Source of the DNA: Couchioplanes caeruleus
Lineage (GTDB): Bacteria; Actinomycetota; Actinomycetes; Mycobacteriales; Micromonosporaceae
Assembly (NCBI RefSeq): GCF_023499255.1
Contig: NZ_CP092183.1
Location: 5,328,501-5,392,500, forward strand
DNA length: 64,000 nucleotides
Reading direction: 5' to 3'
A program made the position numbers and the translations under genes. The notes beneath the pieces are model-generated. The model ran no database searches and had not been told where the DNA came from. It was given only the letters and a program-made list of their open reading frames with translations. Of this stretch, positions 8,086 to 18,975 are shown piece by piece; position 1 is the stretch's first letter; every line of letters starts with the position of its first letter.

Positions 8086-8370
8086 ATGCTGAGCGATGCG
8101 GAGCAGCGACGGCTGAGTGAGATCGAGCGGGAGCTGCAGGCGGACGACCCTCGCTTCGTCGCACGCTGTTCCGGCATGGCCGCGCGCCACCCCGCCCGCT
8201 GGGGTGGGATGACGGCGCGGATGTGGCTGGTGACGGCGGCGCTGACCATGGGCCTCGCCGTGCTGATGACCGACGCGTATCTGGTGCTCATCTCCCTGAG
8301 CGTCGCCGGTGTCAGCCTGGGCCTGTGGCTCAGCGATCACCCCGGACCACGTACCGGCGGCGTGTCCTGA
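8086..8370 (+). CDS. DUF3040 small membrane protein
   Basis: 94 aa. The DUF3040 signature is the N-terminal MLSDAEQRRLSEIERELQADDPRF, followed by two hydrophobic helices at about residues 46-62 and 65-82. A good ribosome site (GGAGGGACGATC) precedes ATG 8086. DUF3040 proteins are small actinobacterial membrane proteins of unknown function. It lies 157 nt upstream of the Acg-type nitroreductase, and the pair may belong to the same dormancy/hypoxia-type gene set. Confidence 0.9.
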   Translation: MLSDAEQRRLSEIERELQADDPRFVARCSGMAARHPARWGGMTARMWLVTAALTMGLAVLMTDAYLVLISLSVAGVSLGLWLSDHPGPRTGGVS

Positions 8371-8527
8371 GGGACCGGGCCTCGGACTGCCGGTGCCCGG
8401 CAATATCCGCTCGGCGTATTGGTCATCGGCCGGCCTGCCGACCGGCCCGCCCCCACGAGCAGGCTCGGGGCAGGGAATCCGGCTCGAGCGCTCGTGCTCC
8501 GGGTCCGACAGCGACGAAAGCCAGACG

Positions 8528-9547
8528 ATGAACACGACGACATGCGAATCCGGCCGGCGCACGCTCACCGACACCCTGATCGAGGCCGCCTCGGTGGCCG
8601 TCTCCCATGCACCTTCGGTGCTCAACACGCAGCCGTGGCGATGGCGGGTGCACACCGACCGGCTGGAGCTGTTCGCGGACCGCAGCCGCCAGCTCACGGC
8701 CACCGACCCGGACGGGCGGCTGCTGACGCTCAGCTGCGGCGCGGCCCTGCACCACGCCCGCGTGGCACTCGCCGCCCGCGGCTGGGCGTGCCGGGTGCAC
8801 CGGACCACCGACGTGTCCCGGCCCGACCTGCTGGCCGTCATGACCGGCTTCGACCGCATCGCCGTCACGCCGCGGGCACGACACGAGGAGTACGTCCTGG
8901 GCGTCCGGCACACGGATCGCCGCCCGGTCAGTGACGAGCGGCTGGCTCCCGCGGTCGTCCGCGCGATCGCCGGAGCGGCCGGGGACCGCGCCCGCCTGCA
9001 CGTGCTGACCGGCGAGCAGGTGTTCGACCTGTCCGCCGCCTCGTCGCGGGCCGCAGCGGTTCAGGTGCGGGATTCCCTGGCCTGCGCCGAGCTGCGGTAC
9101 TGGACGAGCCGCACGATGGGCGAGGGCACCGGGCTGCCGGACGCGGTGCTGCCGGAACGGCCGCCGCAGACCACGGTGCCCGGCCGGGGCTTCGGTCACG
9201 CCGGCACGCTGCCGATCGGGCGGGGCCACGACCGTGCGGCGACGTACGCGCTGCTCTACGGCGACGACGACGATCCCGGTGGCTGGCTGGCGGCGGGAGA
9301 GGCCCTGTCGTCGATCTGGCTCACGGCCACGTCGCTGAACGTGTCGGTGCTTCCGATCAGCGACGTCGTCGCCGTGGCCGGGACCCGCGAGCGGCTGCGC
9401 CGGATGCTCACGGCGTTCGACCACCCGTACCTGGCGTTGCGGCTGGGCATCGCCGAGCCGGAGCCGGGCGCCGCGCGACGCACCCCGCGCCTGCCGGCCG
9501 CCCAGCTCATCGACACCACGCCCGCGGATCGGGCGCAGTACACATGA
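8528..9547 (+). CDS. Acg-family FMN-binding nitroreductase-like protein
   Basis: 339 aa. The N-terminal segment [14 protein letters not shown] is the classic FMN-contact motif of the nitroreductase fold, and the later [40 protein letters not shown] corresponds to the second half of the single-chain pseudo-dimer seen in Mycobacterium Acg. Acg proteins bind FMN but block its catalytic access and are associated with dormancy regulons. Start ATG 8528 leaves a weak GAAAG site. It overlaps aceE by 4 nt (ATGA), so both are made from one message. Confidence 0.87.
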   Translation: MNTTTCESGRRTLTDTLIEAASVAVSHAPSVLNTQPWRWRVHTDRLELFADRSRQLTATDPDGRLLTLSCGAALHHARVALAARGWACRVHRTTDVSRPDLLAVMTGFDRIAVTPRARHEEYVLGVRHTDRRPVSDERLAPAVVRAIAGAAGDRARLHVLTGEQVFDLSAASSRAAAVQVRDSLACAELRYWTSRTMGEGTGLPDAVLPERPPQTTVPGRGFGHAGTLPIGRGHDRAATYALLYGDDDDPGGWLAAGEALSSIWLTATSLNVSVLPISDVVAVAGTRERLRRMLTAFDHPYLALRLGIAEPEPGAARRTPRLPAAQLIDTTPADRAQYT

Positions 9548-12174
9548 CCACCGCACCGGACATCGACGTCGAGGAAACCAGTGAGTGGGTCGAGTCGCTC
9601 GACGGAGTCATCGACGAACGCGGGGCCAAACGTGCCCGTTACGTGATGTTGCGCCTGCTCGAGCGGGCCCGGGAGCGTCAGGTCGGCGTGCCGCCGCTGA
9701 CCTCCACGGACTACATCAACACGATCCCGCCGGAGCAGGAGCCCTGGTTCCCCGGTGACGAGTTCGTGGAACGCCGCATCCGCGCCTACATCCGGTGGAA
9801 CGCGGCGATGCTGGTGCACCGCGCGCAGCGCCCGGACATCGGCGTCGGCGGGCACATCTCCACCTACGCCTCCAGCGCCAGCCTCTACGAGGTCGGCATG
9901 AACCACTTCTTCCGCGGTAAGCAGCACCCCGGCGGCGGCGACCACATCTTCTTCCAGGGCCACGCCTCACCCGGCATGTACGCGCGCGCGTTCCTCGAGG
10001 GCCGGCTGAGCAGCGAGCAGCTCGACGGGTTCCGCCAGGAACTCTCCCACGCGCCGAACAGCCTCCCGTCGTACCCGCACCCGCGGCTGATGCCCGACTT
10101 CTGGGAATTCCCCACCGTCAGCATGGGCCTGGGCCCGCTGAACGCGATCTACCAGGCCCGCTTCAACCGCTACCTGCACCACCGCGGTATCAAGGACACC
10201 AGCCAGCAACACGTCTGGGCGTTCCTGGGCGACGGCGAGATGGACGAGGTCGAGTCGCTGGGCGCGATCGGGCTGGCCGCCCGCGAGGAACTCGACAACC
10301 TCACCTTCGTCGTCAACTGCAACCTGCAACGCCTCGACGGCCCGGTACGCGGCAACGGCAAAGTCATCCAGGAACTCGAGTCGTTCTTCCGCGGCGCCGG
10401 CTGGAACGTCATCAAGGTCGTCTGGGGCCGCGAGTGGGACCCGCTGCTGGCCGCCGACACCGACGGCGCCCTGGTCAACCTGATGAACGTCACCCCCGAC
10501 GGCGACTACCAGACCTACAAAGGCGAATCCGGCGCCTACGTACGGGAGAACTTCTTCGGCCGCGACCCACGCACCCGCAAACTGGTCGAGCACATGAGCG
10601 ACGACGAAGTGTGGAACCTCAAACGCGGCGGCCACGACTACAAAAAGCTGTACGCCGCGTACAAGGCCGCCACCGAACACACCGGCCAGCCCACCGTCAT
10701 CCTCGCCAAAACCATCAAGGGCTGGACCCTCGGGTCGCACTTCGAGGCCCGCAACGCCACCCACCAGATGAAGAAACTCACCCTCGACGACCTCAAAAGC
10801 TTCCGGGACCGCCTCTACCTCGACATCCCCGACAAGCAACTCGAGGAGAACCCGTACCTCCCGCCGTACTACCACCCCGGCGACGACTCCGACGAGATGA
10901 AATACCTGCAGGAACGGCGACGTGAGCTGGGCGGCTATGTTCCGGCCCGTACCGTCAGGAGCAGGCCGTTGCCGATGCCGGGCGACGCGGCCTATGCCGG
11001 GGTGAGACGCGGCTCGGGCAATCAGCCGGTGGCCACGACCATGGCGCTCGTGCGGCTGGTCAAGGACCTGATGAAGGATCCCCGGATCGGCCATCGGTTC
11101 GTGCCCGTCATCCCCGACGAGGCCCGGACGTTCGGGCTGGACGCCCTCTTCCCCAACCGGAAGATCTACTCGCCGCACGGCCAGACGTACGCCTCGGTGG
11201 ATCGCGAGCTGCTGCTGAGCTACACCGAGTCCACCAGCGGTGTGCTGCTGCACGAAGGGATCACCGAGGCCGGCTCCACCGCGTCGTGGACCGCCGCCGG
11301 CACGTCGTACGCCACCCACGGCGAGCCGATGATCCCGCTGTACATCTTCTACTCGATGTTCGGCTTCCAGCGCACCGGAGACGGTCTCTGGGCGGCGGCC
11401 GACCAGATGACCCGCGGCTTCCTGCTCGGCGCGACCGCCGGGCGCACCACGCTCAACGGCGAGGGCCTGCAGCATCAGGACGGCCACTCGCTGCTGATCG
11501 CGGCCACCAACCCGGCGTGCGTGAGTTACGACGCCGCCTACGGCTACGAACTGGCCCACATCGTGCGTGACGGCCTGCGCCGCATGTACGGCGACGGGCA
11601 GGAGAACGTCTTCTACTACCTGACCATCTACAACGAGCCGATCCCCCAGCCGGCCGAACCGGACGACGCCGACATCGACGGGATCCTCGCCGGCATGCAC
11701 CGCATCAGCGGCACGAGCGATCCCGCCCGTCCGGCGGCTCACATCCTCGCCTCAGGGATCGCCGTACCCGCCGCGCTGCAGGCTCAACAGCTCCTCGCCG
11801 ACGACTGGGGTGTTCACGCGGACGTGTGGTCGGTGACCTCGTGGACCGAGCTGAGCCGTGAGGCGCTGGCCGCCGATGACGACGAGCGGGTCCCGTACGT
11901 CACCCGGCGCCTGCGGGAGAATCCGGCGCCCGTGGTGGCCGTCTCGGACTGGATGCGCGCGGTCCCCGACCAGATCGCCCGGTTCGTGCCCGGCCGGTGG
12001 GCGTCGCTGGGCACCGACGGCTTCGGCCGGTCCGACACCCGCGCGGCGCTGCGCCGGCACTTCCACGTCGACGCTCCGTCGATCGCGGTCCGGGTGCTGC
12101 GGGAGGTGGCCGCTACGGGCGCGCTCGGCCCCGCGACGGTCGGCAAGGCGCGGGCGGCGTACGGGCTCGGCTGA
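9544..12174 (+). CDS. aceE: Pyruvate dehydrogenase E1 component, homodimeric type
   Basis: 876 aa; thiamine-diphosphate enzyme that decarboxylates pyruvate and acetylates the lipoyl domain of E2. The ThDP motif begins [20 protein letters not shown] (about residues 227-246) and ends [14 protein letters not shown]. Other hallmarks are [20 protein letters not shown] and [19 protein letters not shown]. Slightly shorter than the usual 890-930 aa. Translationally coupled to an Acg protein and lacking E2, E3 or lipoate genes nearby, it is probably an accessory copy used under particular conditions rather than the housekeeping enzyme (inference). Confidence 0.93.
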   Translation: MTTAPDIDVEETSEWVESLDGVIDERGAKRARYVMLRLLERARERQVGVPPLTSTDYINTIPPEQEPWFPGDEFVERRIRAYIRWNAAMLVHRAQRPDIGVGGHISTYASSASLYEVGMNHFFRGKQHPGGGDHIFFQGHASPGMYARAFLEGRLSSEQLDGFRQELSHAPNSLPSYPHPRLMPDFWEFPTVSMGLGPLNAIYQARFNRYLHHRGIKDTSQQHVWAFLGDGEMDEVESLGAIGLAAREELDNLTFVVNCNLQRLDGPVRGNGKVIQELESFFRGAGWNVIKVVWGREWDPLLAADTDGALVNLMNVTPDGDYQTYKGESGAYVRENFFGRDPRTRKLVEHMSDDEVWNLKRGGHDYKKLYAAYKAATEHTGQPTVILAKTIKGWTLGSHFEARNATHQMKKLTLDDLKSFRDRLYLDIPDKQLEENPYLPPYYHPGDDSDEMKYLQERRRELGGYVPARTVRSRPLPMPGDAAYAGVRRGSGNQPVATTMALVRLVKDLMKDPRIGHRFVPVIPDEARTFGLDALFPNRKIYSPHGQTYASVDRELLLSYTESTSGVLLHEGITEAGSTASWTAAGTSYATHGEPMIPLYIFYSMFGFQRTGDGLWAAADQMTRGFLLGATAGRTTLNGEGLQHQDGHSLLIAATNPACVSYDAAYGYELAHIVRDGLRRMYGDGQENVFYYLTIYNEPIPQPAEPDDADIDGILAGMHRISGTSDPARPAAHILASGIAVPAALQAQQLLADDWGVHADVWSVTSWTELSREALAADDDERVPYVTRRLRENPAPVVAVSDWMRAVPDQIARFVPGRWASLGTDGFGRSDTRAALRRHFHVDAPSIAVRVLREVAATGALGPATVGKARAAYGLG

Positions 12175-12229
12175 CGCGGCGGGCTCAGCGACCGGCACGG
12201 GCCACCGGCGCCCGGGCCGGGACGGCGGC

Positions 12230-13123
12230 TCAGCGGGCCGCGTACGCCTGCGCGATCTCCACCAGGTGCCGCCGCTCGGCGGCGAAGTCGCGCGGCCGGG
12301 GTGTGTCGGGGTTGGCGTCGAGGATGACCTCGCTCGCGCCGAGTTGTTCCAGGGCGGCCACGTCCTCCACCACTTCCGCCAGGGTGCCCACACCGAGCGG
12401 CCGGCCTGGCCCACCCGTCGTGGGCTGCAGCCGCGCCTTGATCCGTACGATCAGGTCCGGCACCGGCCTGCCGAGGCCGGCGGCGGCCGCCCGGAGCGCC
12501 GGGACGCCGCGATCGCGCAGCCATTCGTACGGTGGGTTGATGGGGTGCCAGGCGCTCGCCCAGCGGGCGGCCCGGCGGATCGCCCGCGGTGACGCGCCGC
12601 CCGCCCACACCGGGAGGCTGCCCCCGGCCGGGCGCGGACCGGTCGCCGCGTCGGTGATCGGCAACCCGGGCAGGTCGGCGGTGACCCGGTCCCGGGCCCA
12701 GGCGGCGGTGATCAGGTCCAGGTAGCGGTCGGTGACCTCACCGCGGGCCGCGTGGTCGGCGCCGAGCGCGGCGAACTCAGTCGCCGCCCAGCCCGCGCCG
12801 ACGCCGAGCACGAAGCGGCCGCCCGACATGAGGTCCAGCATCGCGCTCATCCGGGCGGTGTGCAGCGGGTGCCGGTACGGCAGGACGATCACGGACGTGC
12901 CCAGCCGGACCCGGGAGGTCTGCCCCGCGAGCCAGGCCAGCAGGACGAACGGGTCGTGGAACGGGTCCGGGTAGAGGGCGGTCACCTCGGGCGTGGGGAC
13001 GACGTGGTCGGAGACGACGAGGGTGGCGAAGCCGTCGTCCTCGGCGAACCGGGCCCACTCCAGCAGCGCGCCGACCGTGGCCCCGGCGCCGAAGTTGGGC
13101 ACGTTGACGCCGAGCGGGATCAT
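12230..13123 (-). CDS. LLM-class (F420-dependent type) oxidoreductase
   Basis: 297 aa, luciferase-like TIM barrel: GVNVPNFGAGATVGALLEWARFAEDDGFATLVVSDH at the N-terminus, RVRLGTSVIVLPYRHPL, GGRFVLGVGAGWAATEFAALG and PVWAGGASPRAIRRAARWASAW, all typical of the actinobacterial LLM F420 subfamilies. It shares a 4-nt overlap with the upstream nucleoside deaminase, so they form an operon. The cofactor (F420 or FMN) cannot be decided from sequence and no substrate is suggested by context. Confidence 0.88.
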   Translation of the reverse strand: MIPLGVNVPNFGAGATVGALLEWARFAEDDGFATLVVSDHVVPTPEVTALYPDPFHDPFVLLAWLAGQTSRVRLGTSVIVLPYRHPLHTARMSAMLDLMSGGRFVLGVGAGWAATEFAALGADHAARGEVTDRYLDLITAAWARDRVTADLPGLPITDAATGPRPAGGSLPVWAGGASPRAIRRAARWASAWHPINPPYEWLRDRGVPALRAAAAGLGRPVPDLIVRIKARLQPTTGGPGRPLGVGTLAEVVEDVAALEQLGASEVILDANPDTPRPRDFAAERRHLVEIAQAYAAR

Positions 13124-13608
13124 CGCCGGCCCTCGAAGGCGCGCGCGGCGTCCACGCCGGAGTCGCCGCGGCGGGCGATGCCCGGCAGCACCGCGGTGAC
13201 CGCCTCGATGAGCCGTGCGGTCGTCGCCGGGTCACTGTCGATCCACGCCGGCACGCTCTCCTTGGGCGCCGCGAAGACGATCTGGCCGATCCCGGACGCG
13301 GCGGCGACCAGGCGGCAGATCCCGCACGGCTCGCAGCTGGAGTAGACAACGGCGCCGGCGAGGTCGAGCGTGCCGAGCCGCCGAGCCGCGTCGCGGATCG
13401 CGGTGACCTCGCCGTGCGCGGACGGGTCGAGGTCGGCCATCGCCGTGTTCACGCCGGCGCCGATCACCGTACCGTCGCGGACCACCAGCGCCGCGAACGG
13501 AAGCTGTCCCGCGGCGCCGTTGCGGCCCGCCAGCTCCACCGCCCGTGCGAGCGCGGCGGCCTCGCCGAGCGCCGCGCCGATCACCTCGCCGACATCCACT
13601 GTGGTCAT
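13120..13608 (-). CDS. Nucleoside/cytidine deaminase family protein
   Basis: 162 aa. Zinc deaminase motifs are complete: HGEVTAI (HxE) and SSCEPCGIC (PCxxC-type, with an extra Cys). This places it among guanine/tRNA-adenosine/cytosine deaminase-like proteins; the segment LPFAALVVRDGTVIGAGVN is typical of the guanine deaminase-like group. Start ATG 13608 has a TANNNT box 6 nt upstream and no ribosome site. It is followed by the LLM oxidoreductase with a 4-nt overlap. Confidence 0.88.
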   Translation of the reverse strand: MTTVDVGEVIGAALGEAAALARAVELAGRNGAAGQLPFAALVVRDGTVIGAGVNTAMADLDPSAHGEVTAIRDAARRLGTLDLAGAVVYSSCEPCGICRLVAAASGIGQIVFAAPKESVPAWIDSDPATTARLIEAVTAVLPGIARRGDSGVDAARAFEGRR

Positions 13609-13614
13609 GGAGTC

Positions 13615-13620
13615 ACAGTA
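13615..13620 (-). promoter_or_regulatory. -10 box TACTGT of a probable leaderless promoter (deaminase gene)
   Basis: On the minus strand TACTGT is separated by 6 nt from ATG 13608. This suggests that the deaminase-LLM pair can be transcribed independently of the sugar transporter operon upstream. Confidence 0.5.
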
Positions 13621-13630
13621 GGAGGCGCGT

Positions 13631-14134
13631 CTAGTGAAATCGCCACAGGCGGTCGCGGGTCGTGCCGTCGCCGGTCTCGACGATCCGTTCGGCGCGGGTG
13701 AGGCCGAGCACCTGCCCGGTGGACGCGTTCTGGATGCGGAACGTGCCGGCCCCGCCGTAGCGCAGCCGCCACAGCTGGCCCAGCACGGTTCCCGTCTGCG
13801 CGTTGCGCAGCTGGAAGCAGCCGTTGACCCGGTAGTCGGCCTCCCAGTGGCAGTCCGGGCCGCCGAGGCGTACGCCCGTGCCGGCGTGCTCGATGCCGCG
13901 GCGGCCGTCGGGCACGAACCACCACGCCTGGGTCCGCGGCCCGGCGTCACCCAGCAGCCGGCCGGTACGCAGCTCACGCAGCTGCTGGGTGCCGTCGCCC
14001 ATGTCGGCCGGCTGCCAGGGGCCGCAGACGCCGTCGTCCGGCGACCACCGCCAGGTCAGGGCGTCGCCGTCGGCGGCCACGTCGCGCAGCACGAGCACCG
14101 CGCCGGTGCCCGCGTTCACGAGGCGGAACACCAT
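13631..14134 (-). CDS. RICIN-type beta-trefoil domain protein
   Basis: 167 aa without signal peptide or membrane helix. Three repeats of the trefoil type are visible around MVFRLVNAGTGAVLVLRD, GCFQLRNAQTGTVLGQLWRL and GTFRIQNASTGQVLGLTRAE. The repeat N-A/S-x-T-G-x-V/L-L resembles the Q-x-W-type carbohydrate-binding trefoil. Its start is 1 nt after the stop of the YjfF-type permease, so it belongs to the sugar importer operon. An intracellular carbohydrate-binding or structural role is conceivable; no catalytic residue is visible. Confidence 0.75.
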   Translation of the reverse strand: MVFRLVNAGTGAVLVLRDVAADGDALTWRWSPDDGVCGPWQPADMGDGTQQLRELRTGRLLGDAGPRTQAWWFVPDGRRGIEHAGTGVRLGGPDCHWEADYRVNGCFQLRNAQTGTVLGQLWRLRYGGAGTFRIQNASTGQVLGLTRAERIVETGDGTTRDRLWRFH

Positions 14135-14135
14135 C

Positions 14136-15149
14136 TCAGCGGGCGCGTCTCGTGACGAGGCGCTGCAGGACGATGAACCCGAACAGCAGGATGCCGATCA
14201 CGATCTTCGTCCACCAGGAGCTGAGCGTGCCCTGGAACGTGATGATGGTCTGGATGAGGCCGAGCAGCAGCACTCCCAGGACCGTGCCGAACAGGTAGCC
14301 GGAGCCGCCGGTGAGCAGCACCCCGCCGATCACCACCGCGGCGATGGCGTCCAGCTCCATGCCCTGCGCGTGCAGGCTGTAGCCGGAGAGCATGTAGAAG
14401 CTGAGCAGCACCCCGCCCAGCGACGAGCAGAAGCCGCTCACCGTGTAGACCGCGATCCGCGTACGGCCCACCGGCAGACCCATGAGCAGCGCGGAGTCGG
14501 CGTTGCCACCGATCGCGTAGACCGTACGGCCGAAGCGGGTGTACGCCAGCACGTACGCCGCGACGAGCACCACCACCAGCGCGATCACCACGCTCGTGGA
14601 GATGAAGATGCCGGGCGCGAACCGGATCCGCTTCTGGGCCATCGCGGTCCAGAACGGGTCGGTGATCGGGATGGAGTTGCGGTTGATCAGCAGGGACAGC
14701 CCGCGGGCGAGGAACATCCCGGCGAGCGTGGCGATGAACGGTTCCACCTTGAAGTAGTGGATGACCGCGCCCATGCCGAGGCCGAGCACCGTACCCATCA
14801 GCAGCACGAGCGGGAGCACCACGGCCGCGGGCCACCCGGCGTGCAGCAGCGTGGCCGCCACCACCGTGGTCAGCGCGACCACCGCGCCGACCGACAGGTC
14901 GATGCCGCCGGTGAGGATCACGAAGGTCATGCCGGCCGCGACCACGAGCAGGAACGCGTTGTCGACGAAGACGTTGAGCAGGACCTGGGTGTCGGAGAAG
15001 TTCTCGTAGTTGGCCACGCCGGTGCCGTACATGCCCACGAGCAGGGCGAGCGTGACGAGCACGGGCACGTGCCGCCGGTCCGCCCAGCGGCGGCGGCGGG
15101 CCGCCGGGGCGGGCGGGGCGGTCCGGGGCGGGGAGGTGACGGCGGTCAT
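14136..15149 (-). CDS. yjfF: Sugar ABC transporter permease, YjfF type
   Basis: 337 aa, about 9-10 membrane helices of the RbsC/BPD_transp_2 family. The signature GMTFVILTGGIDLSVGAVVALTTVVAA is characteristic of this permease class, and GGNADSALLMGLPVGRTR and DAIAAVVIGGVLLTGGSG mark the cytoplasmic coupling region. It forms the channel together with the YtfT-like permease, whose stop overlaps its start by 4 nt. The best-studied relatives import galactofuranose in E. coli; in actinobacteria the same architecture also carries other furanose or pentose sugars. Confidence 0.88.
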   Translation of the reverse strand: MTAVTSPPRTAPPAPAARRRRWADRRHVPVLVTLALLVGMYGTGVANYENFSDTQVLLNVFVDNAFLLVVAAGMTFVILTGGIDLSVGAVVALTTVVAATLLHAGWPAAVVLPLVLLMGTVLGLGMGAVIHYFKVEPFIATLAGMFLARGLSLLINRNSIPITDPFWTAMAQKRIRFAPGIFISTSVVIALVVVLVAAYVLAYTRFGRTVYAIGGNADSALLMGLPVGRTRIAVYTVSGFCSSLGGVLLSFYMLSGYSLHAQGMELDAIAAVVIGGVLLTGGSGYLFGTVLGVLLLGLIQTIITFQGTLSSWWTKIVIGILLFGFIVLQRLVTRRAR

Positions 15150-16155
15150 GCTGGGGCTCCTGCGGTGCGGCGGCGGCGGAGGACGACGGCCCGGAACGCG
15201 GCGGACTGGCTCAGGCAGAGCACGACGACCACGACCGCCTTGAACAGCAGGGTGGTCTCCGCCGGGATGCCGATCGTGTACGTGGTGATGTCGAGCGCCG
15301 AGATCAGCACCGCGCCGAGCACGCTGCCGGCCAGCGAGAAGCGGCCGCCGGTGAGCGCCGTACCGCCGATGACGACGGCGAGGATGGCGTCGAGCTCGAT
15401 GAGATTGCCGGCCGCGTTGCTGTCGGCGCTGGCCACGTTGGAGCTGAAGATGAGGCCGGCCACCGCGGCGCAGACGGCCGCGAAGACGTACGCCATGATC
15501 GTCAGGCCCCGGGCCCGGATGCCGGCGAGCCGGCTGGCGGTGGGGCTGGCGCCGACCGCCTCGACCAGCACGCCCAGCGCGGACCGGCGGGTCAGCATCA
15601 CGGCGATCGCCACGACCGCGGCCACGATCAGCACCGACACCGGCAGCGCCAGGAAGTAGCCGGCGCCGATGACGCGGAACGGCGGCGACGAGACGTTGAT
15701 GATCTGCCCGCTGGTGAGCAGCTGGGCGATGCCGCGGCCGGCGACCATGAGGATCAGCGTCGCGATGATGGGCTGGATGCCGATCACCGACACCAGCACG
15801 CCGTTCCACAGCCCGAGCACCACGGCCAGCCCGATCGCGGCGGCGACGGCCAGCAGCACGCCGCCGATGCTGTCCTGGTTCGGCAGGTCGCCGATCATCA
15901 GGCACGCGACCGCGCCGGCGATGGCCATGACCGAGCCCACGGACAGGTCGATGCCCCCGGTCGCGATGACCACCGTCATGCCGAGCGCGACCAGCACGAG
16001 CGGCGTGCTCGAGCGGAGCACGTCGATCAGCGAGCCGTACAGGTGGCCGTCGTGGACGGTGATGGAGAAGAAGCGGGGCGCGAAGAAGACGTTGCTGACC
16101 AGCAGCACGACCAGCACGGCCGCGGGCCAGAAGAGGCGGTGGCGGGTCAGGGCGG

Positions 16156-16159
<4 letters not shown>
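15146..16159 (-). CDS. ytfT: Sugar ABC transporter permease, YtfT type
   Basis: 337 aa, second RbsC-family permease of the importer. It carries GMTVVIATGGIDLSVGSVMAIAGAVA and DAILAVVIGGTALTGGRFSLAG, the conserved loops that contact the ATPase. It overlaps both neighbours by 4 nt (ATGA), so the three transporter genes are translationally coupled. Two different permeases with a single double-length ATPase is the YtfQRT-YjfF arrangement. Confidence 0.88.
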
Positions 16160-17670
<1,511 letters not shown>

Positions 17671-17691
17671 GGGTGGTGCCCTTCTGCGCAG

Positions 17692-17722
17692 GGCCCCGCC
17701 CCGCAGGTGCCGGGGCGGGGCC
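17692..17722 (-). terminator. Intercistronic hairpin between ytfQ and ytfR
   Basis: A perfect 12-bp GC stem (GGCCCCGCCCCG / CGGGGCGGGGCC) with a 7-nt loop fills most of the 59-nt gap after the binding-protein gene. It has no T-tract. Such hairpins after a solute-binding gene commonly stabilise the upstream message or partially terminate, giving more binding protein than transporter. Confidence 0.75.
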
Positions 17723-17729
17723 GCGGCTG

Positions 17730-18719
17730 TCAGTACTTGCGGCCCGGCAGGGCGGCCTTGGCCTGCTCCTGATCGAAGGTGGTCTCCTCGGTGAGCACCC
17801 GGTTGGGCACCTGCTCGCCGGCCTTGACCTTCTTCGCCAGGTCCATCAGCTGTGGGCCGAGCAGCGGGCTGCACTCCACGATGTAGTTGATCTTGCCGGC
17901 GGCGAGGGCGGTCATGCCGTCCCTCACCGCGTCCACCGTGATGATCTTGATGTCTGTGCCCGGCTTCTTGCCGGCCGCCTCGATCGCCTCGATGGCGCCC
18001 AGGCCCATGTCGTCGTTGTGCGCGTACAGCACGTCGATGTCGGGGTACGTCTTCAGGAAGGCCTCCATGACCTCCTTGCCGTCCGTACGCGTGAACTGCC
18101 CGGTCTGCGACGCGATCACCTTGAACTTCGGGTCCGCCTTGATGACATCGGCGAAGCCGGCCTTGCGGTCGTTGGCCGGCGCGGCGCCCGGGGTGCCCTG
18201 CAGCTCGACGATGTTCACCGGGTCGTTCTTGCCCTGGTACTCCTTGACCAGCCACTCCCCCGCCTTCTTGCCCTCGAGGACGAAGTCGGAGCCGATGAAG
18301 GTCTTGTAGAGCGAGGTGTCCTGGGAGTCGACCGCGCGGTCGGTGAGGATCACCGGGATGTTGGCGTCCTTCGCCTCCTTGAGCACGGTGTCCCAGCCGG
18401 ACTCGACCACCGGCGAGAACGCGATCACGTCGACGCGCTGGGCGATGAACGACCGGATGGCCTTGATCTGGTTCTCCTGCTTGCCCTGGGCGTCGGAGAA
18501 CTTCAGGTCGATGCCGGCACTGGCCGCCGACTCCTGGATGGACTTGGTGTTGGCCGTACGCCAGCCGCTCTCGGCGCCGACCTGGGAGAAGCCGAGCGTG
18601 ATCTTGTCACCGCCCGAGCCGGAACCGGACCCGGAGCCGCCGCTGTCGCCGCCGCAGCCGGTCACGCCGGCCGTGACCAGCGCGCCGGCGAGCAGCGCGG
18701 CGAACCATTTCCTGCGCAT
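17730..18719 (-). CDS. ytfQ: Sugar-binding lipoprotein, YtfQ type
   Basis: 329 aa. Signal peptide with lipobox VTGC (Cys at about residue 26) and a Gly/Ser linker, then a Peripla_BP_4 domain: KITLGFSQVGAESGWRTANTKSIQESA, the hinge DRAVDSQDTSLYKTFIGSDF and YAHNDDMGLGAIEAIEAAGKKPG. These segments match the galactofuranose/sugar-binding YtfQ class. Start ATG 18719 follows GGAGGACGTC. First gene of the operon; an operator for the divergent LacI regulator lies 19-34 nt ahead of the start codon. Confidence 0.9.
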   Translation of the reverse strand: MRRKWFAALLAGALVTAGVTGCGGDSGGSGSGSGSGGDKITLGFSQVGAESGWRTANTKSIQESAASAGIDLKFSDAQGKQENQIKAIRSFIAQRVDVIAFSPVVESGWDTVLKEAKDANIPVILTDRAVDSQDTSLYKTFIGSDFVLEGKKAGEWLVKEYQGKNDPVNIVELQGTPGAAPANDRKAGFADVIKADPKFKVIASQTGQFTRTDGKEVMEAFLKTYPDIDVLYAHNDDMGLGAIEAIEAAGKKPGTDIKIITVDAVRDGMTALAAGKINYIVECSPLLGPQLMDLAKKVKAGEQVPNRVLTEETTFDQEQAKAALPGRKY

Positions 18720-18737
18720 GACGTCCTCCACTAGCTG

Positions 18738-18753
18738 TTGTTAGCGTTCACAA
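18738..18753. promoter_or_regulatory. LacI-type operator upstream of ytfQ
   Basis: TTGTTAGCGTTCACAA is a 16-bp imperfect palindrome with the central CG typical of LacI-family sites. It matches the second site at 18893 in 13 of 16 positions and lies just before the ytfQ start, where binding would block transcription. Confidence 0.65.
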
Positions 18754-18892
18754 TTTGGATCTCGAAAAGTGCCGGTCGGAGATGGAAGGGGGGACCGGGC
18801 GGCACGGGGGTACGCAAGATCAACACTCGAGCGGACCCGTACCAACCAAGGGCTTCAATGCAGTGGCGTGCGCCACACGGTGCGTTTCAGGA

Positions 18893-18908
18893 GTGTTACC
18901 GTTCTCAA
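18893..18908. promoter_or_regulatory. Second LacI-type operator, near the regulator promoter
   Basis: GTGTTACCGTTCTCAA is the same motif in the same orientation, located upstream of a TACACT -10 box (18937-18942) that would serve the LacI gene. Two sites about 155 bp apart would allow looping over the divergent region. Confidence 0.6.
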
Positions 18909-18975
18909 ACGCGCCGTCAAGAGGTAACCGCGGATCTACACTGTGATCGGTCAGCGAGATCGACAGGGGGGCCGC

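Noticed and set aside
5583..8291. A 902-codon minus-strand frame spanning the MOSC, aldo/keto reductase and XRE genes
   Set aside because: Only its last part is the real MOSC gene; the rest shadows other genes in wrong frames.
8369..8383. DosR/OsdR box ahead of the Acg gene
   Set aside because: GAGGGACCGGGCCTC is only partly palindromic and overlaps a stop codon; too weak to annotate.
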